Shown: one piece after another, positions 24,679 through 35,066 of the stretch | How positions within the stretch are numbered: the stretch's first letter is position 1 | Layout of the letters: each line of letters opens with the position of its first letter | Assembly (NCBI RefSeq): GCF_901875555.1 | Contig: NZ_CABFMD010000022.1 | Location: 169,129-233,128, forward strand | Length of the DNA stretch: 64,000 bases | From: Streptococcus parasanguinis | Lineage (GTDB): Bacteria > Bacillota > Bacilli > Lactobacillales > Streptococcaceae | Direction: 5' to 3' | Notes under the pieces: generated by a model | Told to the model about the DNA's origin: nothing | Databases searched by the model: none | Seen by the model: the letters and a program-made list of their open reading frames with translations, nothing else | Made by a program: the position numbers and the translations under genes

Positions 24679-25677
24679 ATGAAAGTTTTACTGTATTTAG
24701 AAGGAAAATCCGTACTACAAAAATCAGGAATTGGTCGAGCCTTGCAGCACCAAATGCATGCACTTGATTTGGCTGGAATTCCCTATACGACAGATATTTT
24801 GGGAGATTATGATGTGGTGCATATCAATACCTATGGACCTCGGAGTTTTCTCTTGCTCCATGCAGCAAAACGTCGTGGAAAAAAAGTCATCATGCATGGC
24901 CATTCAACCCGTGAGGATTTTGAGAATTCCTTTATTGGATCTAACCTTTTTGCGCCCTTGTTTGGAAAGTATTTGGCTCATATGTACCAAAAGGCAGACT
25001 ATGTCATCACGCCTTCTGAGTATTCCAAACACTTGATCCAGTCCTATGGAGTGACGACTCCGATCATTGCCGTCTCCAATGGAATTGATTTGGAAAAATA
25101 CAAAAAAGATCCCAAGAAAGAAGAAGTCTTTCGTAAGCATTTCAAGATACAAGAAGGTCAAAAGGTTGTCATTTGTGCGGGGCTTTATTTTAAACGCAAA
25201 GGAATCGAAGATTTCGTCGAAGTCGCTCGTCGTATGCCGGATGTGCGCTTTATTTGGCTAGGTTCTATCAACAAATGGATCATTCCGCGTAAGATCCGCC
25301 GTTTGGTGGAAAAGGATCATCCAAGTAATGTGGAATTTCCTGGTTATTTCAAGGGAGCAGTCTTCCAAGGGGCTATGACGGGAGCGGACGCCTTTTTCTT
25401 CCCATCCTATGAGGAAACAGAAGGAATTGTTGTTTTAGAAGCCTTGGCTAGCCATCAACATACGGTCTTGCGGGACATTCCCGTTTACAATGGCTGGATC
25501 GACGAGAGCTCATCTGAATTGTGCCACAATGTGGATGAATTTGTGGATTCCTTGAACAAGGTCTTGAATGGACAAGTGGACAAGCGGGAGGCTGGCTATA
25601 AGGTTGCTGAAAGTCGTTCGATCGACTTAGTGGCCCATCAATTGGTCGAAGCCTATCAAACAGTTTTGGAGATGTAA
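24679..25677 (+). CDS. cpoA: CpoA-like glycolipid glycosyltransferase (GT4)
   Basis: A 332-residue GT-B glycosyltransferase resembling pneumococcal CpoA, which adds the second sugar (galactose) to glucosyl-diacylglycerol in the membrane. Markers are SGIGRALQHQMHALDLAG near the N-terminus, GIDLEKYKK, and the GT4 motif PSYEETEGIVVLEALA (about 260-275) with the EX7E glutamates. ATG at 24679 is the only start giving MKVLLYLEGKSV; it is immediately downstream of a -10. Its stop is 1 nt before the next gene, and both act on the same lipid pathway, feeding lipoteichoic acid anchors. Donor specificity is inferred from family. Confidence 0.8.
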   Translation: MKVLLYLEGKSVLQKSGIGRALQHQMHALDLAGIPYTTDILGDYDVVHINTYGPRSFLLLHAAKRRGKKVIMHGHSTREDFENSFIGSNLFAPLFGKYLAHMYQKADYVITPSEYSKHLIQSYGVTTPIIAVSNGIDLEKYKKDPKKEEVFRKHFKIQEGQKVVICAGLYFKRKGIEDFVEVARRMPDVRFIWLGSINKWIIPRKIRRLVEKDHPSNVEFPGYFKGAVFQGAMTGADAFFFPSYEETEGIVVLEALASHQHTVLRDIPVYNGWIDESSSELCHNVDEFVDSLNKVLNGQVDKREAGYKVAESRSIDLVAHQLVEAYQTVLEM

Positions 25678-25678
25678 G

Positions 25679-27001
25679 ATGCGTGTAGGGTTATTTACAG
25701 ATACCTATTTCCCGCAAGTGTCGGGAGTGGCGACCAGTATTCGGACGCTCAAAACAGAATTGGAAAAATTGGGTCACACGGTCTTCATTTTTACAACGAC
25801 CGATAAAGATGTGAACCGCTATGAAGATTGGCAGATCATTCGGATTCCAAGTGTGCCCTTCTTTGCCTTTAAGGACCGTCGAGTTGCCTATCGTGGCTTC
25901 TCAAAGGCACTTGCCATTGCCAAGCAATACCAGTTGGATATTATCCATACCCAGACAGAGTTTTCACTGGGCCTCTTGGGAGTGTGGATTGGACGCGAGT
26001 TGCGGATTCCAGTCATCCACACCTACCATACCCAGTATGAGGACTATGTTCGTTACATTGCTCGAGGCATGGTCATTCGCCCAAGTATGGTCAAATACAT
26101 TGTGAGAAGTTATATGAATGATCTGGACGGCGTCATCTGCCCGAGTGAGATCGTCTATGACTTGCTTCAAAAGTACAAGGTTAAGGCAGAAAAAAGAATT
26201 ATTCCGACAGGGATTGATCTGGCTAAATTTGACCGACCAGAGATCACCTCGACAGAGACAGCTGCTCTGCGTGAAAAATATGAAGTAGCAGAAGATGAAA
26301 CACTCTTGTTGAGCCTGTCGCGGGTCTCTTATGAGAAGAACATTCAGGCCGTTATTGCGGCTCTTCCTGATGTCCTCAAGGTCAATTCTAAGGTCAAGTT
26401 GATCGTTGCTGGGGATGGTCCTTATCTGGATGATTTGAAAAAGCAGGCCGCCAAGCTCGAAATTTCAGATGCGGTGATCTTTACGGGGATGATTCCGCCA
26501 AATGAGACGGCTCTCTACTACAAGGCGGCGGACTTCTTTATTTCGGCATCTACTAGTGAGACCCAAGGCTTGACCTATTTGGAAAGTATCGCTAGTGGCA
26601 CGCCTGTTATTGCGCATGGCAATCCTTATCTGGACCATGTGATTGATGATCCCATGTTTGGAAAACTTTTCTATGAAGAAAGTGATCTAGCAGCCGCTAT
26701 TGTAGAAGCGATTGAAGCTAAATCTGCAATCGATGAGGCCAAATGGGCTGCAAAGATCGATGATATTTCCGCAGCGACCTTTGGTCGTCGGGTTTACGAA
26801 TTTTACCTGGATAAAATCATTTCCAAAGATTTTACAAATGATATCACTCCAGAACAAAGTCGTATGAAACGGATGTCCAAGAAAATTGTTAAAATTCCAA
26901 CCAAGGTCATTGCTCTTCCGGTCAATGGATCGGTGAAAATGATGAAGGCTTCAGTCAAACAAGTCAAGAAAATCCGTAAAATCACGCATTTCTTTGATTG
27001 A
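25679..27001 (+). CDS. 1,2-diacylglycerol 3-glucosyltransferase-like GT4 enzyme
   Basis: A 440-residue GT-B enzyme that most likely makes monoglucosyl-diacylglycerol, the substrate for the CpoA-like neighbour. FTDTYFPQVSGVATSIRTL and FIFTTTDKD at the N-terminus, HTQTEFSLGLLG and the motif SASTSETQGLTYLESIASG (about 300) are typical. The C-terminal 60 residues are strongly basic (KIVKIPTKVIALPVNG...KKIRKI), suited to binding acidic phospholipids of the inner membrane face. Starts 1 nt after the previous gene with GGAG inside it. No terminator lies between it and the thrS leader. Confidence 0.82.
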   Translation: MRVGLFTDTYFPQVSGVATSIRTLKTELEKLGHTVFIFTTTDKDVNRYEDWQIIRIPSVPFFAFKDRRVAYRGFSKALAIAKQYQLDIIHTQTEFSLGLLGVWIGRELRIPVIHTYHTQYEDYVRYIARGMVIRPSMVKYIVRSYMNDLDGVICPSEIVYDLLQKYKVKAEKRIIPTGIDLAKFDRPEITSTETAALREKYEVAEDETLLLSLSRVSYEKNIQAVIAALPDVLKVNSKVKLIVAGDGPYLDDLKKQAAKLEISDAVIFTGMIPPNETALYYKAADFFISASTSETQGLTYLESIASGTPVIAHGNPYLDHVIDDPMFGKLFYEESDLAAAIVEAIEAKSAIDEAKWAAKIDDISAATFGRRVYEFYLDKIISKDFTNDITPEQSRMKRMSKKIVKIPTKVIALPVNGSVKMMKASVKQVKKIRKITHFFD

Positions 27002-27016
27002 AAATAAAACTTTTTC

Positions 27017-27044
27017 TTGCAAAATTTTTCAATCGTGCTATAAT
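27017..27044 (+). promoter_or_regulatory. Promoter of thrS T-box leader
   Basis: TTGCAA (27017-27022), 16-nt spacer, TATAAT (27039-27044), just after the glycosyltransferase stop. Confidence 0.75.
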
Positions 27045-27258
27045 AACTGTCAGAGACATATCAAATCTAGGAAATCTAATAGAGAGCGCGTGAAGCTGGA
27101 AATCGCGTAGAGGATAGGTTTGGGACTACTCGAGATACTTTTATGCAAACATAAAACGGTGGCCACGTTAGAGCCAATCAGAGGTGTCCCTCTTTTTTGA
27201 GGAACATAAATGAAGGTGGAACCACGTTGCGACGTCCTTTCGAGGATGTCGCTTTTTT
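27045..27258 (+). promoter_or_regulatory. T-box riboswitch upstream of thrS
   Basis: The T-box sequence AAGGTGGAACCACG is at 27213-27226 and is followed by a terminator, GCGACGTCC pairing with GGATGTCGC (27229-27252), and six T. A stem I with CAAATCT/AGGTTTG and a GCGCG/CGCG inner stem lies upstream. Uncharged tRNA-Thr would favour the antiterminator and thrS expression. The specifier codon is not assigned; ACT in the GGGACTAC region is a candidate. Confidence 0.93.
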
Positions 27259-27327
27259 GTATTCATCCTCTGCTTGAAGACACCTCTTCCCAAACATTAC
27301 TTACGAAATTAATTTAAGGAGAAAACC

Positions 27328-29271
27328 ATGATTAAGATTACTTTTCCAGATGGCGCTGTTCGTGAATTCGAATCTGGCGTTACAACTTTTGAAATTGCCC
27401 AATCGATCAGCAATTCCCTAGCTAAAAAAACTCTTGCTGGTAAATTCAACGGCAAATTGATAGACACAACTCGTGCCATCACCGAAGATGGAAACATCGA
27501 AATCGTGACACCTGATCACGAAGATGCCCTTTCCATCTTGCGTCACTCTGCTGCTCACTTATTTGCTCAAGCAGCTCGTCGTCTTTTCCCAGATATTCAT
27601 TTGGGGGTCGGTCCAGCGATTGAAGACGGCTTCTACTACGATACAGACAATCAAGCGGGTCAAATCTCTAACGAAGATCTTCCTCGTATCGAAGAAGAAA
27701 TGAAGAAAATCGTGAAAGAAAACTTCCCATCTATCCGTGAAGAAGTGACTAAGGATGAAGCGCGCGAAATCTTCAAAAATGATCCATACAAATTGGAATT
27801 GATCGAAGAACACTCTGAAGATGCAGGTGGCTTGACCATCTACCGTCAAGGTGAATACGTAGACCTTTGCCGTGGCCCACACGTCCCATCAACAGGTCGC
27901 ATCCAAGTCTTCCATCTTCTTAACGTTGCTGGTGCTTACTGGCGCGGTAATAGTGACAATGCCATGATGCAACGGATTTACGGTACAGCTTGGTTTGACA
28001 AGAAAGATTTGAAGAACTACCTTCAAATTCGTGAAGAAGCTAAAGAACGTGACCACCGTAAACTTGGGAAAGAACTTGATTTGTTCATGATTTCTCAAGA
28101 AGTTGGTCAAGGTCTTCCATTCTGGTTGCCAAATGGTGCAACGATTCGTCGTATCCTCGAACGCTATATCGTGGACAAGGAAGTGGCTGCGGGCTACCAA
28201 CACGTTTACACTCCACCAATTGCTTCTGTTGAACTATATAAGACTTCAGGTCACTGGGATCACTACCGTGAAGATATGTTCCCTCCAATGGATATGGGAG
28301 ATGGGGAAGAATTTGTCCTTCGTCCAATGAACTGTCCACACCACATCGAAGTCTACAAACACCATGTTCACTCTTATCGTGAATTGCCAATCCGTATCGC
28401 TGAAATCGGTATGATGCACCGTTACGAAAAATCAGGTGCCCTTACAGGTCTTCAACGTGTCCGTGAAATGTCTCTTAATGATGGACATACCTTCGTTGCT
28501 CCAGAACAAATCGAAGATGAATTCAAGAAAATCCTTCAATTAATCATCGATGTCTATGAAGATTTCAACTTGACGGATTACCGCTTCCGTTTGTCTTATC
28601 GTGATCCTGCAGATAAACACAAATACTTTGACAATGATGAAATGTGGGAAAATGCTCAACGCATGTTGAAAGCAGCCGTTGACGACATGGGTGTTGAATA
28701 CTACGAAGCCGAAGGGGAAGCAGCCTTCTACGGACCAAAATTAGATATCCAAATGAAGACAGCTCTTGGTAAAGAAGAAACCCTCTCTACCATCCAGCTT
28801 GACTTCTTGTTGCCAGAACGCTTTGATCTCCACTATATCGGAGCTGATGGCGAAGAACATCGTCCAGTTATGATTCACCGTGGAGTTATCTCAACCATGG
28901 AACGCTTCACAGCTATCCTGATTGAAAACTACAAGGGAGCCTTCCCAACATGGCTTGCTCCTCACCAAGTCACTGTGATTCCTGTTTCAAACGAAAAACA
29001 CGTGGACTACGCTTGGGAAGTAGCGAAGAAACTTCGTGACCGTGGTGTCCGTGTCGATGTCGATGAACGCAATGAAAAAATGCAGTTCAAGATTCGTGCT
29101 TCTCAAACTCAGAAGATTCCTTACCAATTGATCGTTGGAGACAAGGAAATGGAAGAGAATGCTGTAAACGTCCGTCGTTATGGTCAAAAAGAAACAGAAA
29201 CTATGCCAGTAGATGCATTTGTAGAATTGATTCTTGCAGATATCGCCAATAAATCTCGTGTTGAGAAATAA
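27328..29271 (+). CDS. thrS: Threonyl-tRNA synthetase
   Basis: A 647-residue class II synthetase charging tRNA-Thr. Order: TGS domain (1-62), editing domain with the zinc-like HxxxH ([11 protein letters not shown], about 72) and the later CRGPHV segment, catalytic core with motif 2 [18 protein letters not shown] and motif 3 [13 protein letters not shown], and the anticodon-binding domain (about 545-647). AAGGAG lies 7 nt before ATG. Expression is controlled by the T-box. Its last 19 residues recur as a remnant at 30817. Confidence 0.97.
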   Translation: MIKITFPDGAVREFESGVTTFEIAQSISNSLAKKTLAGKFNGKLIDTTRAITEDGNIEIVTPDHEDALSILRHSAAHLFAQAARRLFPDIHLGVGPAIEDGFYYDTDNQAGQISNEDLPRIEEEMKKIVKENFPSIREEVTKDEAREIFKNDPYKLELIEEHSEDAGGLTIYRQGEYVDLCRGPHVPSTGRIQVFHLLNVAGAYWRGNSDNAMMQRIYGTAWFDKKDLKNYLQIREEAKERDHRKLGKELDLFMISQEVGQGLPFWLPNGATIRRILERYIVDKEVAAGYQHVYTPPIASVELYKTSGHWDHYREDMFPPMDMGDGEEFVLRPMNCPHHIEVYKHHVHSYRELPIRIAEIGMMHRYEKSGALTGLQRVREMSLNDGHTFVAPEQIEDEFKKILQLIIDVYEDFNLTDYRFRLSYRDPADKHKYFDNDEMWENAQRMLKAAVDDMGVEYYEAEGEAAFYGPKLDIQMKTALGKEETLSTIQLDFLLPERFDLHYIGADGEEHRPVMIHRGVISTMERFTAILIENYKGAFPTWLAPHQVTVIPVSNEKHVDYAWEVAKKLRDRGVRVDVDERNEKMQFKIRASQTQKIPYQLIVGDKEMEENAVNVRRYGQKETETMPVDAFVELILADIANKSRVEK

Positions 29272-29306
29272 ACCATTTAACCTAGAACAAAATCTCAGCC
29301 ACCTAA

Positions 29307-29338
29307 AAAGCAACAACTGAAATAGTTGTTGCTTTTTT
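29307..29338 (+). terminator. Terminator of thrS
   Basis: AAAGCAACAACT pairs with AGTTGTTGCTTT, followed by T residues. The stretch 29339-29482 shows nothing else. Confidence 0.88.
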
Positions 29339-29482
29339 ACATTTTGATTAACCTGAGCTAGTAGTGATTGGTCAAACCACCACAAATAGTATCCTCATCA
29401 ACGATCCTTTCTATCCACTAATTTTTGGTTATAGGATATCCTCCTAAGATTTGCTTCCATGAGTTAGATAAGTTGACTATCC

Positions 29483-30532
29483 TCAATCCTTATCTGCTTT
29501 ATTTTCTTTTGCGAGGTCATCTTGTGAATCTTTTTCAGATAGTTTTTGATCAATATACTTGTCAATGGTTTCATAAAATTCCTTGGTCATCTCACTATCT
29601 ATTTTTTGCGAATTATTGACTTGATTGACTTTCAATTGAACAGATTGAATACCGTAAGAGGCTTGTTTTTGGCGAATAGTTTCTAATTCTTCTTCTGAAA
29701 TCGGATCTCCAATAACCGTCAAGACCAATTCATTATTACTTGACTTGTAAACTTGATTAATGACCGTATAATTGGCGAACTCTTTTCCTACGAACTGTTT
29801 GATCTCTTGTTTTCGTTTTTCATTCATCGTCAGAGTGACTGCTGAATAGCTGGCTGGAAGAACCAATAATACAATCAAGGATATCAAGCCAATTTTCATT
29901 TTAATGTTTAGCTCTTTAAATGAACTTAAGGCAGATTTTTTCATCATAATTCTTGTTCCAACAATGTTGGTTAGCATGATAAAGACACAGTTGATCGAAA
30001 AAAGATAAAGAGCCCCAAATAAAAATCGTACATTTCCAATAGCTAAGCCATAACCCGCAGTACAGATAGGTGGCATCAGAGCTGTTGCAATGGCTACTCC
30101 TGGCACGATATTGTTTGCTTCTTTTTTCCTTGAACCAATGACACCTGCTATCCCACCCGCAATAGCAATGAGAACATCCCAAATGGTTGGAGAGGTTCGT
30201 GCAATCAACTGGCTACTTGCATAAGATAAGGGAGAAATCCAGAAATACAGAGTCGATACAAGCAAACTGACCAATACTTGAGTAAATAAAACCTTTAGAG
30301 ATTGCTCGATTAAACGCGTATCAAAAATAGCTAAACCAAACCCCAGTCCAACAATCGGTGTCATAAGAGGGGAAATCAGCATGGATCCAATAACGACAGC
30401 TGTTGAATTCATATTTAGACCTATAGAGGCAATAAAAATCGAACACATCAAAATCAGTGTATCTCTTAATCGAACATGAAGGTCATCATATAGTTTCTCA
30501 CGGAATTCACGTGTTGAATAGTTTCCGGACAT
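29483..30532 (-). CDS. DUF389 family membrane protein (TIGR00341-like)
   Basis: A 349-residue membrane protein with about six hydrophobic helices in residues 20-240 and a soluble C-terminal tail. The DUF389 core is seen in SMLISPLMTPIVGLGFGLA and IVPGVAIATALMPPICTAGYG. Function is not established for the family. The gene is antiparallel to its core neighbours and sits between thrS and a leftover copy of the thrS 3' end, so the block appears to have been inserted there. Shine-Dalgarno AAAGGAG precedes the ATG on the minus strand. Confidence 0.8.
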   Translation of the reverse strand: MSGNYSTREFREKLYDDLHVRLRDTLILMCSIFIASIGLNMNSTAVVIGSMLISPLMTPIVGLGFGLAIFDTRLIEQSLKVLFTQVLVSLLVSTLYFWISPLSYASSQLIARTSPTIWDVLIAIAGGIAGVIGSRKKEANNIVPGVAIATALMPPICTAGYGLAIGNVRFLFGALYLFSINCVFIMLTNIVGTRIMMKKSALSSFKELNIKMKIGLISLIVLLVLPASYSAVTLTMNEKRKQEIKQFVGKEFANYTVINQVYKSSNNELVLTVIGDPISEEELETIRQKQASYGIQSVQLKVNQVNNSQKIDSEMTKEFYETIDKYIDQKLSEKDSQDDLAKENKADKD

Positions 30533-30816
30533 TGGTTACTCCTTTTATTTCATATAATCTTGTTTCTGCATGGATGATGGTAGAGAGACTTCTGTCTAAA
30601 CTGACATATTTTTAATTCTCACCTGTGATTCTTTTGAACATTATCTTTTAAATATCCATCAGTCCATCCTACATATTATATCAAAAATTTTACAGTGTTT
30701 CTCTGAAGAAATCAATTAATTGAACAGATAGAGAAAGGAAGAAATTTTTGTATCCTTATCCGAAGAAAAAAACGACATCTCCTCTGAAAGTAGATACCGT
30801 TTTAATGTTTAAACAT

Positions 30817-30876
30817 GATGAGTTTGTAGCAGCAATCCTAGCTGATATCGCCAACAAATCTCGTGTTGAGAAATAA
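30817..30876 (+). pseudogene. Remnant of a thrS 3' end
   Basis: Sixty bases decode D-E-F-V-A-A-I-L followed by [11 protein letters not shown] and TAA, matching the ThrS C-terminus [19 protein letters not shown] at 16 of 19 positions; no start or upstream ThrS sequence is present. It is a scar, not a gene. Its DNA has diverged mildly from the intact copy. The rest of 30533-31022 holds the DUF389 promoter side, a terminator and the vicR promoter. Confidence 0.8.
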
Positions 30877-30885
30877 TGAAAAAAG

Positions 30886-30909
30886 AAAAGATTGAGCTCA
30901 GTCTTTTTT
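30886..30909 (+). terminator. Terminator after the thrS remnant
   Basis: AAAAGATTGA pairs with TCAGTCTTTT (one G-T) and T residues follow, 10 nt after the remnant stop. It probably was the terminator of the displaced thrS copy. Confidence 0.6.
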
Positions 30910-30965
30910 CATGCTTTTATTTGAAAGTCTAGCCATTGAGGCTCCACATTTCTTCATAAGTTTGA

Positions 30966-30971
30966 TATAAT
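30966..30971 (+). promoter_or_regulatory. vicR promoter -10
   Basis: TATAAT about 50 nt before the vicR ATG; the -35 is poor (TCCACA). Confidence 0.5.
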
Positions 30972-31022
30972 AAGAAAATAGAGATTGATAAGGAAAAGTA
31001 GCATTAGAAACAGGTATGTAAG

Positions 31023-31724
31023 ATGAAAAAAATATTAGTAGTTGATGATGAAAAACCAATTTCAGATATTATCAAATTTAACATGGCAAAAGAGGGCTAT
31101 GAAGTCTTGACAGCCTTTGATGGCCGGGAAGCTTTGGAAGTCTTTGTGGCTGAGAATCCGGACATTATTATTCTAGATTTGATGTTGCCAGAGATTGATG
31201 GTTTGGAAGTAGCGCGTACGATTCGCAAGACCAGCAATGTGCCCATCATTGTCCTATCTGCTAAAGATACGGAATTTGATAAGGTGATCGGACTTGAAAT
31301 TGGGGCTGATGACTATGTCACCAAACCTTTCTCTAATCGGGAATTGCAAGCGCGTGTGAAGGCCTTGTTGCGTCGTTCGGAGTTTGCGGCTGATCCTCAG
31401 CTTGAAAATGAGGCCGACACTGAGATTGTCATTGGAGATCTTCACATTCTTCCAGATGCTTTCTTGGTTCAAAAAGGCAATAAAGAATTGGATCTAACCC
31501 ATCGTGAGTTTGAATTGCTCTATCACCTTGCGACTCATGTCGGTCAAGTCATGACCCGTGAGCACCTTCTTGAGACGGTGTGGGGCTATGATTACTTTGG
31601 TGATGTTCGGACGGTGGACGTGACGGTTCGTCGTTTGCGTGAAAAAATCGAGGACACACCGGGACGTCCAGAATATATCTTGACTCGCCGTGGTGTCGGA
31701 TATTATATGAGAAACAATGATTGA
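31023..31724 (+). CDS. vicR: Response regulator VicR (WalR)
   Basis: A 233-residue OmpR-family regulator of peptidoglycan hydrolases and lipid genes. Receiver domain (1-120) has the acidic pair D8/D9, phosphorylation site D52 in [11 protein letters not shown] position in VLSAKDTE and K in YVTKPFS. The winged-helix domain follows with [25 protein letters not shown]. Essential in several streptococci. Overlaps vicK by 8 bp. Confidence 0.96.
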   Translation: MKKILVVDDEKPISDIIKFNMAKEGYEVLTAFDGREALEVFVAENPDIIILDLMLPEIDGLEVARTIRKTSNVPIIVLSAKDTEFDKVIGLEIGADDYVTKPFSNRELQARVKALLRRSEFAADPQLENEADTEIVIGDLHILPDAFLVQKGNKELDLTHREFELLYHLATHVGQVMTREHLLETVWGYDYFGDVRTVDVTVRRLREKIEDTPGRPEYILTRRGVGYYMRNND

Positions 31725-33069
31725 TCAACTAAAACAATTTGTCATGTCGTCGAACTTTGTCTTTGTTTTGATTACGGTTGGGTTTATCATTGTGGTTGCC
31801 TTGCTTCTCCTAGAAAACCGTAGGGACAATATCAAGCTCAGACAACTAAATACCAAAATTAAAGATCTGATTGCTGGGGATTACTCTGAAGTGGTCGACA
31901 TGCAAGGAAGTCCAGAACTGACGGATATGACCAACAGTATCAATGATCTGTCTGAAGTCATTCGTCTGACGCATGAAAACCTAGAGCAGGAAACCAAGCG
32001 GCTGACCAGTATTCTTTCTTACATGACAGACGGGGTGCTTGCGACCAACAGACGGGGTCAGATCATCATGGTCAATGAAATGGCAGCCAAGCAATTAAAT
32101 GTCAATCCAGATGAGGTGCTCAATACCAGTATTCTTGATTTGCTCTCGATCGGAGACGACTATGATCTGCGCAGCTTAATTACTGAAGTACCAGAGTTAA
32201 CCATCGATTCCCAGGATGAAAATGGGGAGTACTTAAGCCTTCGTGTGCGCTTTGCTTTGATTCGTCGCGAGTCAGGTTTTATCTCTGGTCTGGTAGCTGT
32301 CTTGCACGATACGACAGAGCAGGACAAGGAAGAGCGGGAACGTCGCCTCTTTGTCTCCAATGTCAGCCATGAATTGCGGACCCCATTGACCAGTGTCAAA
32401 TCTTACTTGGAAGCCTTGGACGATGGAGCTATATTTGAGCCGGTGGCACCAGATTTTGTCAAGGTTTCACTGAATGAAACCAACCGCATGATGCGTATGG
32501 TCACAGATCTTTTGAGCTTGTCACGAATCGATAATGAAACTAGTCAGTTGGACATCGAGTTGACCAACTTTACGGCCTTTATTACCTTTATTTTAAACCG
32601 GTTTGATAAGATCAAGAGTCAATCGCAAGAAGATACCAAGAAGTATGAACTGATCCGTGAATACCCAATCACCCCGATTTGGGTTGAAATTGATACGGAT
32701 AAAATGACCCAGGTAATCGACAATATCCTAAACAATGCCATCAAATACTCACCCGATGGTGGGAAAATCAAGGTAGGGATGAAAACAACAGACGCCCAGT
32801 TGATTATCTCTATCTCAGATGAGGGCTTGGGAATTCCCAAGAAAGACTTGCCACGCATTTTTGATCGCTTTTACCGAGTGGATAAGGCGCGTAGCCGGGC
32901 CCAAGGTGGGACTGGTCTGGGCTTAGCCATTGCTAAGGAGATCATTAAGCAGCACAAAGGCTTTATTTGGGCCAAGAGTGAATATGGTAAGGGATCTACC
33001 TTTACCATTGTCTTGCCGTACGACAAAGATGCGATTAAAGACGACTGGGATACAGAAGAGGAAGAATAA
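31717..33069 (+). CDS. vicK: Sensor histidine kinase VicK (WalK)
   Basis: A 450-residue kinase with a single N-terminal transmembrane helix (about 12-30), the streptococcal form lacking the extracellular sensor loop of Bacillus WalK. Then HAMP, PAS (about 90-200), dimerisation domain with H218 in [12 protein letters not shown], and ATPase domain with N, G1 and G2 boxes ([32 protein letters not shown]). It phosphorylates VicR and monitors the cell wall. Overlaps vicR and is followed 7 nt later by vicX. Confidence 0.96.
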   Translation: MIDQLKQFVMSSNFVFVLITVGFIIVVALLLLENRRDNIKLRQLNTKIKDLIAGDYSEVVDMQGSPELTDMTNSINDLSEVIRLTHENLEQETKRLTSILSYMTDGVLATNRRGQIIMVNEMAAKQLNVNPDEVLNTSILDLLSIGDDYDLRSLITEVPELTIDSQDENGEYLSLRVRFALIRRESGFISGLVAVLHDTTEQDKEERERRLFVSNVSHELRTPLTSVKSYLEALDDGAIFEPVAPDFVKVSLNETNRMMRMVTDLLSLSRIDNETSQLDIELTNFTAFITFILNRFDKIKSQSQEDTKKYELIREYPITPIWVEIDTDKMTQVIDNILNNAIKYSPDGGKIKVGMKTTDAQLIISISDEGLGIPKKDLPRIFDRFYRVDKARSRAQGGTGLGLAIAKEIIKQHKGFIWAKSEYGKGSTFTIVLPYDKDAIKDDWDTEEEE

Positions 33070-33076
33070 GGAGTCA

Positions 33077-33886
33077 ATGACAGAAGAGGGATTTAAGTAC
33101 AGTATTTTAGCTTCAGGTTCTAGTGGAAATTCTTTCTACCTTGAGACACCAAATAAAAAACTGCTCATTGATGCAGGGCTATCAGGGAAAAAGATTACGG
33201 GACTACTTGCCGAAATCGATCGCAAACCAGAAGACTTAGATGCCATTTTGATTACGCACGAACACTCAGACCATATCCATGGTGTGGGTGTTTTAGCGCG
33301 GAAGTATGGAATGGATCTCTATGCTAATGAAGCTACTTGGAAGGCCATGGAAGGAACCAAGTATCTAGGAAAGGTCGATGATGCTCAAAAGCATATCTTT
33401 GAAATGGGAAAGACCAAGACATTTGGCGATATCGATATCGAAAGTTTTGGGGTCAGTCACGATGCTGCAGCCCCTCAATTTTACCGCTTTATGAAGGATG
33501 GCAAGAGCTTTGTCATGCTGACGGATACGGGCTATGTGAGCGATCGTTTGGCAGGAATCGTCGCGGATGCGGATGGCTATCTGATTGAGTCCAACCATGA
33601 TGTAGAAATTCTTCGAGCAGGTTCGTATGCTTGGCGTTTGAAGCAACGGATCTTGTCTGATCTGGGTCACCTTTCAAATGAAGATGGGGCAGATGCCATG
33701 ATCCGGACCTTGGGAAATCGCACCAAGAAGATTTATCTGGGGCATTTGTCAAAAGAGAACAATATCAAAGAATTGGCCCATATGACCATGGAGAACCAAC
33801 TGGCTCGGGCAGATCTAGCAGTCGGTCATGATTTTGAAGTGCTGGATACCTCGCCAGACACTGCAACTCCATTGACGAAGATATAA
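33077..33886 (+). CDS. vicX: VicX (WalJ/YycJ) metallo-beta-lactamase-fold protein
   Basis: A 269-residue cytoplasmic MBL-fold hydrolase or exonuclease-like protein that is the third gene of the vic operon. The metal motif THEHSDHIHG (about 60-70) and later ligands in TDTGYVSD and HLSKENN are present. ATG at 33077 with AAGGAG upstream; the longer frame starts inside vicK without a signal. Role is genetically tied to the VicRK pathway and DNA processing but not biochemically settled. Strong terminator follows. Confidence 0.93.
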   Translation: MTEEGFKYSILASGSSGNSFYLETPNKKLLIDAGLSGKKITGLLAEIDRKPEDLDAILITHEHSDHIHGVGVLARKYGMDLYANEATWKAMEGTKYLGKVDDAQKHIFEMGKTKTFGDIDIESFGVSHDAAAPQFYRFMKDGKSFVMLTDTGYVSDRLAGIVADADGYLIESNHDVEILRAGSYAWRLKQRILSDLGHLSNEDGADAMIRTLGNRTKKIYLGHLSKENNIKELAHMTMENQLARADLAVGHDFEVLDTSPDTATPLTKI

Positions 33887-33891
33887 GATGG

Positions 33892-33915
33892 AAAACCACC
33901 TGCGGGTGGTTTTTT
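33892..33915 (+). terminator. Terminator of the vicRKX operon
   Basis: AAAACCACC, TGCG loop, GGTGGTTTTTT. Confidence 0.9.
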
Positions 33916-33951
33916 GATAGCTGTTGAAAATCCCTTCACCTAGTAATGAAT

Positions 33952-33980
33952 TTGCTCTTTACCTTAAATTCGTGTATGAT
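33952..33980 (+). promoter_or_regulatory. Promoter of the lipoprotein gene
   Basis: TTGCTC (33952-33957), 17-nt spacer, TATGAT (33975-33980), with TG two bases before the -10. Confidence 0.55.
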
Positions 33981-34041
33981 AGTAAAGGACGAATTCTGAG
34001 TTGCAAATATCGTGTTTCATTAAAACAGAGGAGTAATTGAA

Positions 34042-34587
34042 ATGAAAAAGGTGATGTTATTACTGGCAAGTTTAGTTGCTTTAACAGCTTGTAGTCAGTC
34101 TAAGCAAGATACGAAAGAGTCAACCTCCACTCAAACGGCGAAGGAAACAAAAGTATCAGAGTCTTCTAAAAAAGAAAAAGAATTGAAATTTGTGGTGGCC
34201 CCTCAATATGAAGGAAAGACGTCTGATCTTATTGAGTTAGGGAAGAAATTGGTTAAAGAACATCCTGAAGTTGGTAGCGAGGGGAATATGGCGGTCTATT
34301 TTACCGGGGCTGTTTCAGATGGCAGGGCGGCACTCATGCTGGTCAATAAGACAGATGTAGATATCAAGAAAAATTTGAACTTTTCAATTACCTGGACTTA
34401 TGATGGAAAGGCTATTTTTGAGAATCAAAAGGTCAGTTATTTTTTCAAGGATAGTGGCAAATTACCCTCTTATACAGCAACTCTAATCTTATTACCATTG
34501 AACGAGGAACAAATGGGGATTGTGAATGAAATGTCAGCCCCATCTAAGATGACGCTTCAAATGTCAGATGTGAGTGTTGTAGAGTGA
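34042..34587 (+). CDS. Putative lipoprotein, function unknown
   Basis: A 181-residue exported protein. Residues 1-16 form a signal peptide with lipobox LTAC, so Cys17 would be lipidated by Lgt (encoded at 50740) and anchored outside the membrane. A Ser/Thr/Lys linker (about 18-48) precedes a folded domain (about 50-181) beginning LKFVVAPQYEGKTSDLIELG. No family is recognised. Own promoter and GAGGAG Shine-Dalgarno. The next gene, a membrane protein, follows 33 nt later, probably in the same transcript. Confidence 0.75.
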   Translation: MKKVMLLLASLVALTACSQSKQDTKESTSTQTAKETKVSESSKKEKELKFVVAPQYEGKTSDLIELGKKLVKEHPEVGSEGNMAVYFTGAVSDGRAALMLVNKTDVDIKKNLNFSITWTYDGKAIFENQKVSYFFKDSGKLPSYTATLILLPLNEEQMGIVNEMSAPSKMTLQMSDVSVVE

Positions 34588-34620
34588 TTATGAAACAAGA
34601 AACATACAAAGGAGAAGAAA

Positions 34621-35007
34621 ATGCGCCTTGTTTATCTTACGATTGGTTTTATATCATTGGGACTAGGAATTATTGGAATTCCTTTGCCGATTTTACCGAC
34701 AACCCCCTTTTTATTGCTGTCCATGGCTTGCTTTGCTAAAAGTTCCAAACGCTTTGAAAAGTGGCTCTACCAAACCAAGCTTTATCAGACCTATGTAGCG
34801 GATTACCGAGAGACCAAATCGATTGCCAAAGAACGGAAGAAATGGATCCTTCTTCAGATCTACATTCTGATGGGCATTTCGATCTATCTGGCACCGATTA
34901 TTTGGGTGAAGCTTGCTTTAGGAGCTTTGACGATTTTTATCACCTTTTATCTCTTAAAAGTGATCCCCAATAAGCCGGAAAATCAAACAGACGAAGATCC
35001 TGATTAA
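34621..35007 (+). CDS. DUF454 (YbaN) family inner-membrane protein
   Basis: A 128-residue protein with three predicted membrane helices. The motif GIIGIPLPILPTTPFLLLS (about 18-37) followed by ACFAKSSKRFEKWL is diagnostic of DUF454. Function is not known. AAGGAG lies 4 nt before the ATG region (AAGGAGAAGAAA). No membrane-linked gene besides the upstream lipoprotein adjoins it. Confidence 0.85.
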   Translation: MRLVYLTIGFISLGLGIIGIPLPILPTTPFLLLSMACFAKSSKRFEKWLYQTKLYQTYVADYRETKSIAKERKKWILLQIYILMGISIYLAPIIWVKLALGALTIFITFYLLKVIPNKPENQTDEDPD

Positions 35008-35066
35008 AAATGGAGAAATCAGGCCATAGAACTAGGAAAAGAAGTGCGTTCGTGCTTCTTTTTTGG

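Noticed and set aside
30817..30876. Short gene before vicR
   Set aside because: It has no start or Shine-Dalgarno and matches only the ThrS tail, so it is a remnant.
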